In this document: in pieces, positions 1 to 5,962 of the stretch
Layout of the letters: each line of letters begins with the position of its first letter
Numbering within the stretch: the stretch's first letter is position 1
From: JBLHKE01 sp047619485
GTDB lineage: Bacteria; Verrucomicrobiota; Verrucomicrobiia; Verrucomicrobiales; DEV007
Length of the DNA: 7,170 nt
Assembly: GCA_047619485.1 (NCBI GenBank)
Contig: JBLHKE010000401.1
Coordinates: 1 to 7,170 of the forward strand
Reading direction: 5' to 3'
Notes under the pieces: generated by a model
Database searches by the model: none
What the model was told of the DNA's origin: nothing
Seen by the model: only the letters and a program-made list of their open reading frames with translations
Program-made: the position numbers and the translations under genes

Positions 1-292
1 AGAGGTGCCCCCACTGCCGGTGGCGCGTGTTGAAGCGCCGCGTGTAGGTATTCTGGAACCATTTCATCCCTTCGACAAGATTCCCCGCAGGCGTGCGCAG
101 GGCGAGATGGTAGTGGTTGTCCAGCAAAACCCACGCATAAACCTCCCACGCCGACTTCTCACATGCCTCAGCCAGGGTCTCGACGAAGCGCTCGCGGTCA
201 GCGTCTGTGAGGACGATCGGCCGACGCGAATTCCCGCGAGCCATCACATGGTAGATCGCTCCAGGATATTCGATTCTTGGCTGGCGGGGCAT
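1..292 (-). CDS. REP-associated tyrosine transposase (RAYT, Y1/HUH family), N-terminal part, runs off left edge
   Basis: RAYTs are single-domain relatives of IS200/IS605 TnpA that nick single-stranded DNA at REP palindromes. The 97 visible residues begin MPRQPRIEYPGAIYHVMARG, the usual RAYT opening. They continue to the HUH metal-binding pair His60-Tyr61-His62 inside LLDNHYHLALRTP. Next comes the helix with the probable nucleophile, Tyr83 in WFQNTYTRRFN. The ATG at 292-290 is chosen because an in-frame stop lies about 40 bases upstream and the family motif starts right after it; no clear Shine-Dalgarno precedes it. The gene is open to the window edge, so its C-terminus and integrity cannot be judged. 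A decayed RAYT C-terminus lies immediately upstream on the same strand. Family assignment is firm; activity is unknown. Confidence 0.9.
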   Translation of the reverse strand, partial: MPRQPRIEYPGAIYHVMARGNSRRPIVLTDADRERFVETLAEACEKSAWEVYAWVLLDNHYHLALRTPAGNLVEGMKWFQNTYTRRFNTRHRQWGHL

Positions 293-337
293 CTGGAAAT
301 GAAGCGAAACATCGGAGAAAAGGAGTCAGTCAACAAT

Positions 338-660
338 TTATGACAACAACTTCTTCCATGCGCCTATATCCTTCGGCAAACTACTTGGCTTTCTGGTGTC
401 GAAGCGCCGGATCTGCTGGCTGGCATTGGCCGCCGAACTCAAGTTCAACTGCTCGGCGACCCAGACCAGTGGCACGCAACACTGGCTGCGGATCGCCCAG
501 CCGATTGCGGCGCGCCGCAGGTCACCTCGAGGCAGTCTCTAGGCCGTCTCTAGGCCGTCTCTAGGCAGTCTGGCCAACTCTCTCTCGCCGAGCCCGAAAT
601 ACTGCTCTGCCCTGTGCAAGATTTTTATGGCATCGGCGATCCCGGCGTCTCTAGGTAGAG
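338..660 (-). pseudogene. Decayed C-terminal remnant of a second RAYT transposase, interrupted by an in-frame TAG
   Basis: Read on the minus strand, one frame gives a recognisable RAYT C-terminal domain. It runs AIKILHRAEQYFGLGEREL, then RAAIGWAIRS, WVAEQLNLSSAANASQQ and SLPKDIGAWK, ending at TAA (340-338). The frame is broken only by TAG at 541-539, which sits inside an 11-bp tandem repeat. Removing three repeat units (33 bp) would restore a continuous ELARLPRGDL segment. Upstream the frame closes at TAA (682-680). No start codon and no HUH domain are present, so the N-terminal half is gone. The remnant directly precedes the intact-looking RAYT start at 292, which suggests tandem insertion or duplication followed by decay of one copy. 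It could instead be a gene broken by rearrangement. The similarity is judged by eye from family knowledge. Confidence 0.75.
525..568. repeat. 11-bp tandem repeat, about four units, inside the RAYT remnant
   Basis: On the plus strand a divergent first unit CCTCGAGGCAG (525-535) is followed by TCTCTAGGCCG (536-546), TCTCTAGGCCG (547-557) and TCTCTAGGCAG (558-568). The first unit fits the expected RAYT codons for Leu-Pro-Arg, so it looks ancestral and the other three look like an expansion. The 33 added bases keep the reading frame but bring in a TAG on the minus strand. A related single copy, GGCGTCTCTAGGTAG, lies at 643-657. Confidence 0.85.
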
Positions 661-824
661 CCGGGCCCTCCTGCCCGTTTTACAATCGGAACGATCGTGG
701 TGGTGAAGGCTTCGTGCAGTATTTCAAAAATCTGGCCAGCGAACGGTTCGCATCCGAGTCCGCCACTTCGGCTGCGCGGCACCAAGAACCGACAGCAGCT
801 GCAGGTATCCGCAGTCCGAGGAAG
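661..824. other. Non-coding interval between the RAYT remnant and the M48 protease gene
   Basis: I find no convincing gene here on either strand. Two small structures are visible. A 5-bp GC hairpin (CGGGC 662-666, GCCCG 673-677) is followed by TTTT on the plus strand, but no plus-strand gene ends nearby. On the minus strand, GCGAA/TTCGC arms (751-747 and 743-739) are followed, after an 8-base gap, by five T (730-726). That is a poor intrinsic terminator candidate for the M48 gene. The stretch abutting the M48 stop (about 803-827) resembles an arm of the palindromic element found at 3547-3700. Confidence 0.4.
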
Positions 825-2081
825 CTACGCTTTGATTGGCGGGGTGACCAATTTCTCCAGCGCGCTCAGCCGCTCCAGCATCGGCGGGTGGGAGTAGTGC
901 ATGAAGACGTAGAAGGGGTGCGGTGTGAGGTTCGAGAGGCTGTCCGCTGAGAGCTTCTTGAGGGCACTCATCAGCGCTTGGGGTTCGCCGGTGACGTCGC
1001 TCGCGTAGGCGTCAGCTTCGAACTCGTTCTTGCGGCTGAGGATCGACTTTCCGACCGAGAGGACTTTCTCGATCGGCTTGAACAACATGAAGAAGAACAC
1101 CAGGCTGGTGTAGACCGAGACCTTCTCAACACCGAAGGCGGCTGCCAGTCCCTCGTTGTTCATGAACAGTCCCATCAGGAAAAAGATCACCCCGATCTCG
1201 AGGATGCCGAGCCCGATCCCTTGGACGATGTGCTTCTTTTTGAAATGACCGATCTCGTGCGCGAGCACCGCGACGAGCTCCCGTGTGCTCTGCTTCTCGA
1301 TAAGCGTGTCGTAGAGGGCGATCTTCTTGTTCTTGCCGAACCCTGCAAAGAAGGCGTTGGCCTTGGTCGAGCGTCGTGATCCATCGATCACCGAGACTTC
1401 GGTGAGCGGGAACTCGCACTTATCTGCCATCTGGTTGATGCTGTCTTTCAACTCGCCGTCTTCCAGCGGTTTGAACTTATTGAATATTGGGAAAATATAC
1501 TTCGGTCCGACGTAGGTGAGGGCGAGCGAGATGGCCGTCATGGAGATCCAAGCGTAGAGCCAGGCGTTGTCGAACTTGCCGAACACCCAAAAGATCAATG
1601 CGAGGATCGGTGCTCCGATGATGACCCCGAGGATGACGCCTTTGATCCGGTCGAGGATAAAGGTCTTGAGGGTGGTCTTGTTGAAGCCGTATTTCTCCTC
1701 GATCACAAAGGTGTCGTAGAGATCGAAGGGCAGGGAGAGAACCATCGAGGCCGCGTAGAGCAGCGCGACGTAGTAGAGCCCGCAGACGACCTCGTTGCTC
1801 GACCAGCCGCGGACGATCTCATCGAGCCAACCGAATCCGCCCATGATCCAGAAGACAAGGAACACGACGAGGTTGAACGTGGCGCTGATGACGTGAAAAC
1901 GCGTCCCATCCCGGGTGTATTCCTGGGATTGTTCGTATTTTTCAGCATCGAATGAGTCGGCGAACTCCTTCGGCAACTCTGGTTTGAGCGCTTTGAGGTT
2001 CAGTAGTTCGGCGAACAAATCGAGGTGGTAGAGCGCTACCACGGCGACGATGATGATGGCAAAGTAGAGGTTGTAGTCCAT
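825..2081 (-). CDS. M48 family membrane metallopeptidase, Ste24/CAAX prenyl protease 1 type
   Basis: Zinc metalloprotease of 418 residues embedded in the cytoplasmic membrane. Residues 1-200 form the Ste24-type N-terminal region, with hydrophobic segments near 5-20, 68-82, 98-115, 147-168 and 174-192. The zinc motif HEIGH is at 275-279, with His275 and His279 as ligands and Glu276 as catalytic base. The third ligand is Glu353 in the NEFEADAYA motif (352-360). The family signature HYSHPPMLERL is at 395-405. Two more membrane segments, about 285-307 and 323-337, lie between the zinc motifs, as in Ste24. In eukaryotes the family cleaves CAAX proteins. Bacteria lack that substrate, so a role in membrane-protein quality control, like HtpX, is inferred. 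The ATG is 13 bp after the dus stop, so the two are probably cotranscribed. There is no Shine-Dalgarno. Its TAG stop (827-825) lies in a short stretch resembling the intergenic repeat. Confidence 0.93.
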   Translation of the reverse strand: MDYNLYFAIIIVAVVALYHLDLFAELLNLKALKPELPKEFADSFDAEKYEQSQEYTRDGTRFHVISATFNLVVFLVFWIMGGFGWLDEIVRGWSSNEVVCGLYYVALLYAASMVLSLPFDLYDTFVIEEKYGFNKTTLKTFILDRIKGVILGVIIGAPILALIFWVFGKFDNAWLYAWISMTAISLALTYVGPKYIFPIFNKFKPLEDGELKDSINQMADKCEFPLTEVSVIDGSRRSTKANAFFAGFGKNKKIALYDTLIEKQSTRELVAVLAHEIGHFKKKHIVQGIGLGILEIGVIFFLMGLFMNNEGLAAAFGVEKVSVYTSLVFFFMLFKPIEKVLSVGKSILSRKNEFEADAYASDVTGEPQALMSALKKLSADSLSNLTPHPFYVFMHYSHPPMLERLSALEKLVTPPIKA

Positions 2082-2094
2082 TTTAGGGAAAGTG

Positions 2095-3105
2095 TTAGGG
2101 GTTCGCTTCGGCGAGCTGTCGGGATCGGTGAAATTCCATGTAGTCGGCGATCAGATCTTCTAGCTCGGTGAGGCTCGAGACCGATGAGAATTGCGTGCGC
2201 AGTAACTTGCCGCCGATCAGCCCGCGTGAGTAGGCCATCAGGCGCGAACGCATCGCCAACATGGTGTGGCGTTCGTCGCCGTAGCGTGAGGATTCCATCG
2301 CCAGCTTGCAGTGGCGGCGCACCAATTCCCAGCGCTGTTCGACGCTCGGTGGTTCGGCTTGTTGTCCTGTCTTGAGGTAGTGCTTTGCTTCGCGAAAGAC
2401 CCACGGATTGCTCATCGCTGCGCGACCGATCATGACGCCGCTCACCGCCGTGCTCTTCATGCGGCGTTCGACGTCGGCGCCGCTGGAGATGTCACCATTG
2501 CCGATCACGGGGATGCTGACCGAGCGGGCGCATTTGTCGATCACGTCCCAGTTGGCTTCGCCGCGGTAGCCCTGCGAGCGTGTCCGGCCGTGGATCGAGA
2601 TCGCCTGGATCCCGCTACCCTCGAGGATCTTGCAGACCTCGACCGCGTTGACCGATTGTTCGTCCCAGCCGATGCGGATCTTCGCGGTGACTGGGACGAC
2701 GTGACCGATTCCCTTGACGATGTTCTCCGCGACGCTTGTCAGTGCGGGGCAATCTTTGAGCAACGCCGAGCCGCCGTTTTTGGCGACCACCTTGTTGACT
2801 GGGCAGCCGAAGTTGATGTCGATGAAGTCCGGCTGTTTCCAGTCGATGATCTTCTTCGACGCCTCCGCCATGCGGACGCCGTCGCCGCCGAAAATCTGAA
2901 CGCCGACCGGTCGCTGGCCGTCGTTGAACTCGGTGTATTTCTTCGTGCGGTCGTCCTGCCGGATGATGCCCTCGGCCGAGACGAACTCGGTGACCATTAC
3001 GTCGGCGCCGAGTTCTTTGCAGAGCGATCGAAAAACCACGTCGGTAACACCGGCCATCGGGGCCAGGTAGATCGGGAAGTTTCCATTTTCAAACCAGGGG
3101 AGCAT
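2095..3105 (-). CDS. dusB: tRNA-dihydrouridine synthase, DusB-like
   Basis: FMN- and NADPH-dependent enzyme that reduces specific uridines in tRNA to dihydrouridine. The 336-residue product has the family motifs in order. They are APMAGVTD (15-22, FMN-binding strand), INFGCPVNKV (97-106, catalytic Cys101), AKIRIGW (141-147, FMN-contacting Lys142), IHGRTR (171-176), IGNGDI (201-206) and GVMIGRAAMSNPW (223-235). A helical C-terminal tRNA-binding domain follows. Length fits DusB (E. coli about 320). The ATG at 3105 gives the usual start a few residues before the first beta strand. Longer readings to 3483 run antisense through the zinc-finger gene and are not credible. It is divergent from that gene (61 bp apart) and first in a unit with the M48 protease. 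The DusB subgroup is inferred from the NKV and SALL motifs and is less certain than the Dus family. Confidence 0.94.
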   Translation of the reverse strand: MLPWFENGNFPIYLAPMAGVTDVVFRSLCKELGADVMVTEFVSAEGIIRQDDRTKKYTEFNDGQRPVGVQIFGGDGVRMAEASKKIIDWKQPDFIDINFGCPVNKVVAKNGGSALLKDCPALTSVAENIVKGIGHVVPVTAKIRIGWDEQSVNAVEVCKILEGSGIQAISIHGRTRSQGYRGEANWDVIDKCARSVSIPVIGNGDISSGADVERRMKSTAVSGVMIGRAAMSNPWVFREAKHYLKTGQQAEPPSVEQRWELVRRHCKLAMESSRYGDERHTMLAMRSRLMAYSRGLIGGKLLRTQFSSVSSLTELEDLIADYMEFHRSRQLAEANP

Positions 3106-3125
3106 GCTAGAATCGAGTTGCGCGC

Positions 3126-3153
3126 AAGTTAGGGAGAATCCCCTCAGTATCAA
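3126..3153 (-). promoter_or_regulatory. Possible sigma-70-like promoter for dus
   Basis: On the minus strand, TTGATA (3153-3148, five of six consensus bases) is followed after 16 bases by TAACTT (3131-3126, a weak -10 match). Initiation would fall a little upstream of the dus ATG at 3105. The -35 match is good and the -10 is poor. The 61-bp divergent gap must also contain or border the promoter of the zinc-finger gene, for which I see no clear boxes. Confidence 0.3.
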
Positions 3154-3166
3154 CCGCGAATCGGAC

Positions 3167-3505
3167 ATGACATCGGAAGAAAGAGACCAGATGAGGGAGC
3201 GGATCATCGACCAGCTGGTGGAGACGAAATCGCGGATTGCTGACCTGGAGGAAATAACCAAGCCGATTGCGCCAGACCAGGCACTCGGGAGGTTGACCCG
3301 CCTTGACGGGATGCTCGACAAGAGCGTCAACGAGGCCGCGCTGGCAAGATTAAGAAACGACTTCGTGCAGTTGCAGAATGCGATGGTGAACGTGGCGAAA
3401 CCCGATTTTGGACTCTGTAGGAATTGTGGCGAGCCAATTGCGATGGTGCGCATGGAGGCGATGCCGCAGAGCACGCTGTGCATCGCTTGCGCCAGTCCGG
3501 GCTGA
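3167..3505 (+). CDS. TraR/DksA-family C4 zinc-finger protein
   Basis: A 112-residue relative of DksA/TraR. These proteins insert a coiled coil into the RNA polymerase secondary channel and alter initiation, often with ppGpp. Residues 1-30 and about 53-75 are helical and charged and should form the coiled coil. The zinc finger has Cys84, Cys87, Cys105 and Cys108 in CRNCGEPI and LCIACA, with the usual MEAMP element between them. The coil-tip region reads IAPDQALGRLTRLDGML. It lacks the acidic DxxDxA tip of E. coli DksA, so polymerase effects need not be the same. The ATG at 3167 is preferred over 3104 because the longer start would overlap the dus start codon and adds a non-conserved N-terminus. 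No Shine-Dalgarno is visible. It is divergent from dus and probably monocistronic. Family is firm; target and function are unknown. Confidence 0.85.
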   Translation: MTSEERDQMRERIIDQLVETKSRIADLEEITKPIAPDQALGRLTRLDGMLDKSVNEAALARLRNDFVQLQNAMVNVAKPDFGLCRNCGEPIAMVRMEAMPQSTLCIACASPG

Positions 3506-3519
3506 GCCTGATGGCGTAG

Positions 3520-3534
3520 ATTTTAGGTTAAAAT
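3520..3534 (+). terminator. Weak AT-rich hairpin after the DksA-like gene
   Basis: ATTTTA (3520-3525) and TAAAAT (3529-3534) are a perfect 6-bp inverted repeat with a GGT loop, 14 bases after the stop codon. GCG (3514-3516) and CGC (3538-3540) could extend it across a 3x3 internal loop. There is no T-run after it, so it is a poor intrinsic terminator. It may only be a 3' end structure. Confidence 0.25.
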
Positions 3535-3546
3535 GGGCGCAATCAT

Positions 3547-3700
3547 GTAGCGTAGCCTTCAAAATACGTCAGAAACGGCCGTTCTGCCTGCGCATGGTCT
3601 GTGCTCGCGACGACATGCCAGACGCCCTTGGATTCCGGTCGCGCACTGGCCATCAGAAAATGGGATCGCTTCGGCGGACGCAGTCTGAAGGCCACGCTAC
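3547..3700. repeat. 154-bp imperfect palindromic intergenic element, copy 1 (REPIN/MITE-like)
   Basis: The left arm 3547-3570 (starting GTAGCGTAGCCTTCA) and the inverted right arm 3700-3677 (starting GTAGCGTGGCCTTCA) match at 20 of 24 positions without gaps. Inner arms 3594-3611 (ATGGTCTGTGCTCGCGAC) and 3653-3638 (ATGGCCAGTGCGCGAC) match at 14 of 16 aligned positions with a 2-base gap. Both arm pairs have the same centre, 3623.5, so this is one structure. The 23-base segments between the arms have equal length but have diverged. A second colinear copy lies at 5963-6120. The layout is like a REPIN or a small MITE; no coding potential is seen. Confidence 0.75.
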
Positions 3701-3801
3701 TAGTTCGGCGCTACGCGTTTTTTCTTGGAGGTGTTTCGGCTTTCTTCGGGGCGCTCTACAACCATCAAACTTCCAGATGAGGGCGGGACGACCACGCTTT
3801 C

Positions 3802-3828
3802 ATTACAATTATTTCGGCAAATTGTAAT
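3802..3828. promoter_or_regulatory. 9-bp perfect inverted repeat upstream of hflK, possible operator
   Basis: ATTACAATT (3802-3810) and AATTGTAAT (3820-3828) are exact reverse complements with a 9-base spacer. They end 41 bases before the hflK ATG. The AT-rich dyad stands out in GC-rich DNA. The 18-bp spacing between half-site centres, close to two helical turns, would suit a dimeric regulator. TGTAAT at 3823-3828 resembles a -10 box, so the dyad may overlap a promoter. It could also fold as an RNA hairpin in a leader. No T-run follows, so a terminator is unlikely. Confidence 0.4.
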
Positions 3829-3869
3829 CGCCGTGCGTAGTTGGGGTGCTAGCCTCCGACTGTAATATT

Positions 3870-4859
3870 ATGAGTAATCAAGAATTCGATTTAGACCAAC
3901 TGCGCGAGAAGTTACCGTCGCTCAACCTAGGTGTCCTGAAATGGGGTACCATCCTGGGGATCGTTGTCGCGGGATTTGCGACGTCGATTTATTCCATCGC
4001 CGTCGACTCGCGCGGCGTGATCCTGCGTTTCGGTAAGATGCAGCCTGAACTCGTCAATTCTGGGCTGCATTTTAAACTGCCGTTCGGGATCGACCGGATC
4101 TATGAAGTCGCAACCGAGCGCCAACTGAAGCAGGAGTTTGGCTTCGGGACTCCGGGCGCATTGGATCAATCGCAGTATTCCAACAACCGCCAAGAGCAGG
4201 AGGCTGAGAAGTCAATGGTTTCCGGCGATTTGAACGCGGCGCAAGTCGACTGGGTCGTCCAGTACCGCATCACCAAGCCCGAGGACTTCCTATTCAAGGT
4301 TCGTAGTCCGAGGGATACGTTAAGGGACGCTTCCGAATCAATCCTCCGAGAGGTGGTTGGCGACCGGACGATCGATGAGGTGATCACCATCGGGCGTGAG
4401 GAGATTCAAATTACTGCGCGGGAGAAGCTCCAGGAGCTGCTCGACCTCTACGAGATGGGCATGACCGTGCAGCAGATTCAACTGAAGACTGTGAACCCTC
4501 CACGCGAGGTGAAACCGGCCTTCAACGAGGTGAACGAGGCGCAACAGGAGCAAGAGACTTCGGTAAACATCGCCAACGGCGAATACCAGAAGATCATCCC
4601 GCAGGCGCGTGGTGAGGCGGATCAGAAGATCAGTGAGGCCGAGGGATATGCTGTCCAGCGGGTCAACGAGGCGGAAGGGGATGCTTCGAGGTTCAACGCG
4701 GTCTACGAGGCATACATGAAAGCTCCAGAGGTCACCCGTCAGCGACTCTACCTCGAGACCATGAGCGAAGTGCTGCCTGCAATGGGCAGCAAGATGATCT
4801 TGGACAAGGACATGAAGCAGGTGATGCCATTCTTACAACTCAACCCAAAAGGGAAGTAA
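3870..4859 (+). CDS. hflK: HflK, SPFH/band 7 membrane protein
   Basis: HflK pairs with HflC in a large SPFH assembly that encloses the membrane AAA protease FtsH and modulates its access to membrane substrates. The 329-residue product has a short cytoplasmic N-terminus and one membrane segment at about 24-45. A band 7 domain follows, opening DSRGVILRFGKMQ and LHFKLPFGIDRIYEV. The long charged helix from about 220 to 285 carries AEGYAVQRVNEAEGDASRF, typical of HflK. It is shorter than E. coli HflK (419 residues), lacking the Gly-rich N-terminal tail and much of the C-terminal tail. The ATG at 3870 is preferred to the in-frame GTG at 3846, which adds eight unconvincing residues; neither has a good Shine-Dalgarno. 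hflC follows after 6 bp, so the two are one operon. No ftsH is visible in the window. Confidence 0.93.
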   Translation: MSNQEFDLDQLREKLPSLNLGVLKWGTILGIVVAGFATSIYSIAVDSRGVILRFGKMQPELVNSGLHFKLPFGIDRIYEVATERQLKQEFGFGTPGALDQSQYSNNRQEQEAEKSMVSGDLNAAQVDWVVQYRITKPEDFLFKVRSPRDTLRDASESILREVVGDRTIDEVITIGREEIQITAREKLQELLDLYEMGMTVQQIQLKTVNPPREVKPAFNEVNEAQQEQETSVNIANGEYQKIIPQARGEADQKISEAEGYAVQRVNEAEGDASRFNAVYEAYMKAPEVTRQRLYLETMSEVLPAMGSKMILDKDMKQVMPFLQLNPKGK

Positions 4860-4865
4860 CTACCG

Positions 4866-5951
4866 ATGAAAATTTTACTCAGAGCTATTATTGCACTTTT
4901 CGCTGCCGCGGTGATCACCGTCCTCAGTGGGACGGCCTACACCGTGACGGAGAACGAGCAAGTCGTTGTCACGCAGTTCGGTCGCCCGGTGGGGAAGGCT
5001 GTCACCAAGGCGGGATTGCATTTCAAACTGCCGTTTATCCAGAAGGCAAACAGCTTCGACAAGCGTGCATTAGAGTGGGATGGACCCGCTATCGACATGC
5101 TGACGAAGGACAAGACTTTCATCGTGATCGACACCTTCGGCCGCTGGCAAATCACTGATGTGAAGCAGTTTTTCCTCCGATTGCGAGACGACCGCAGCGC
5201 GCAGTCACGCCTCGATGACATCCTCGGCAGCGCAACGCTGGCGACGGTCGCCAACCACGATCTGATCGAGGCGGTGCGAACTTCGAAAGATCGCGTCCCA
5301 GTGAGGGACGAGACCTTGGAAAAAGTCGGGAATGACCGGATCAAGAAAAGTGAGTTGAAAGCAGTGCGCAAGGGGCGCGTGAAGCTTGAGGAAGAAATCT
5401 TCGCAGCCGCGGAAATACCTTTGCGTGACTTCGGGATCAAGCTCCTAAACGTCCGCTTCAAGCGCATCAACTACCACCCGAGCGTGGTCAACGAGATCCA
5501 CAACCGGATGATCTCCGAGCGCCAACAGATTGCTGCTGGCTTCCGTTCGACCGGTGCCGGTGAGGCGGCTCGGATCATGGGAACCAAGGAGCGCGAGCTA
5601 AAGACGATCAACTCTCAGGCATATCGTGAGGTTGAGGAGATCCGAGGCACGGCTGATGCGAAAGCGATCGCGATCTATGCGGAAGCCTACAATCAGAGCG
5701 AGGAGGCCGCGGAGTTCTACCAGTTCACCGAGACGCTCAAGGTCTACAAGGAATCGCTCGGCAAGGATTCGTCGGTGATTTTGTCGACTGATAGTGAATT
5801 GTTCAGATTCCTCGAAGGTTCGCAGCGGAGACCGAAAGCAGGTGCTCCGGTGGCCGCGGTTGAGGCGCAGAAGCAGGAGGCACCAAAGCCTAAGCCTCAG
5901 CCAGTTCAGGAGGCCGCGCAGGTCGAGAACGACGATCCATTTGGTTCATAG
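4866..5951 (+). CDS. hflC: HflC, SPFH/band 7 membrane protein, FtsH modulator
   Basis: Partner of HflK in the SPFH cage around FtsH. The 361-residue product opens with one membrane segment at about 4-24. The HflC start follows, with VTENEQVVVTQFGRPVG (27-43) and AGLHFKLPFIQKANSFDKR (49-67). The band 7 domain reaches about residue 220. The HflC signature RMISERQQIAAGFRSTGAGE lies at 214-233, then the helix with KERELKTINSQAYREVEEIR and the TADAKAIAIYAEAY repeat. Residues 321-352 form a low-complexity Pro/Ala/Lys/Gln tail ending ENDDPFGS, beyond the end of E. coli HflC (334 residues). Residues 135-180 contain a charged segment that looks longer than usual. The ATG is 6 bp after the hflK stop, with a weak GGGAAG about 10 bases upstream. 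A palindromic repeat begins 11 bases after the stop. Confidence 0.93.
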   Translation: MKILLRAIIALFAAAVITVLSGTAYTVTENEQVVVTQFGRPVGKAVTKAGLHFKLPFIQKANSFDKRALEWDGPAIDMLTKDKTFIVIDTFGRWQITDVKQFFLRLRDDRSAQSRLDDILGSATLATVANHDLIEAVRTSKDRVPVRDETLEKVGNDRIKKSELKAVRKGRVKLEEEIFAAAEIPLRDFGIKLLNVRFKRINYHPSVVNEIHNRMISERQQIAAGFRSTGAGEAARIMGTKERELKTINSQAYREVEEIRGTADAKAIAIYAEAYNQSEEAAEFYQFTETLKVYKESLGKDSSVILSTDSELFRFLEGSQRRPKAGAPVAAVEAQKQEAPKPKPQPVQEAAQVENDDPFGS

Positions 5952-5962
5952 GCTCAATGCCA

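Larger units (their letters stand above)
3506..3869. other. Long intergenic region between the DksA-like gene and hflK
   Basis: No credible gene is present. An open frame at 3408-3827 on the plus strand overlaps the zinc-finger gene out of frame and resembles nothing. The interval holds, in order, a small AT hairpin just after the zinc-finger stop, a 154-bp palindromic element, a T6 run at 3718-3723, and a 9-bp inverted repeat 42 bases before the hflK start. The hflK promoter must lie here, but I cannot point to convincing -35 and -10 boxes. Confidence 0.6.

Noticed and set aside
662..681. CGGGC/GCCCG hairpin followed by TTTT as a plus-strand terminator
   Set aside because: The stem is only 5 bp and no plus-strand gene ends upstream.
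627..950. Plus-strand open frames over the RAYT-M48 gap
   Set aside because: They extend into the M48 gene on the opposite strand and have no family features.
2311..3132. 273-residue open frame on the plus strand opposite dus
   Set aside because: It is antisense to a firmly identified Dus enzyme, has low-complexity Ala/Asp/Val composition typical of a GC-rich shadow, and shows no family motif.
3104..3166. Earlier ATG for the zinc-finger gene
   Set aside because: It would overlap the divergent dus start codon and adds 21 residues unlike the family; the ATG at 3167 fits the usual N-terminus.
3106..3483. N-terminal extension of dus by 126 residues
   Set aside because: It runs antisense through the zinc-finger gene, and the Dus fold starts normally just after the ATG at 3105.
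3731..3864. Small frame after GGAGG at 3727-3731 that could start at a GTG
   Set aside because: Start and ribosome site overlap, no ATG is available, and the predicted peptide resembles nothing.
3863..3868. TAATAT as the -10 box of hflK
   Set aside because: Transcription would begin after the ATG at 3870, and the only -35 at the right spacing is poor.
4937..5470. 177-residue minus-strand open frame inside hflC
   Set aside because: Antisense shadow, rich in Ser/Arg, with no recognisable domain, while hflC reads cleanly through the region.
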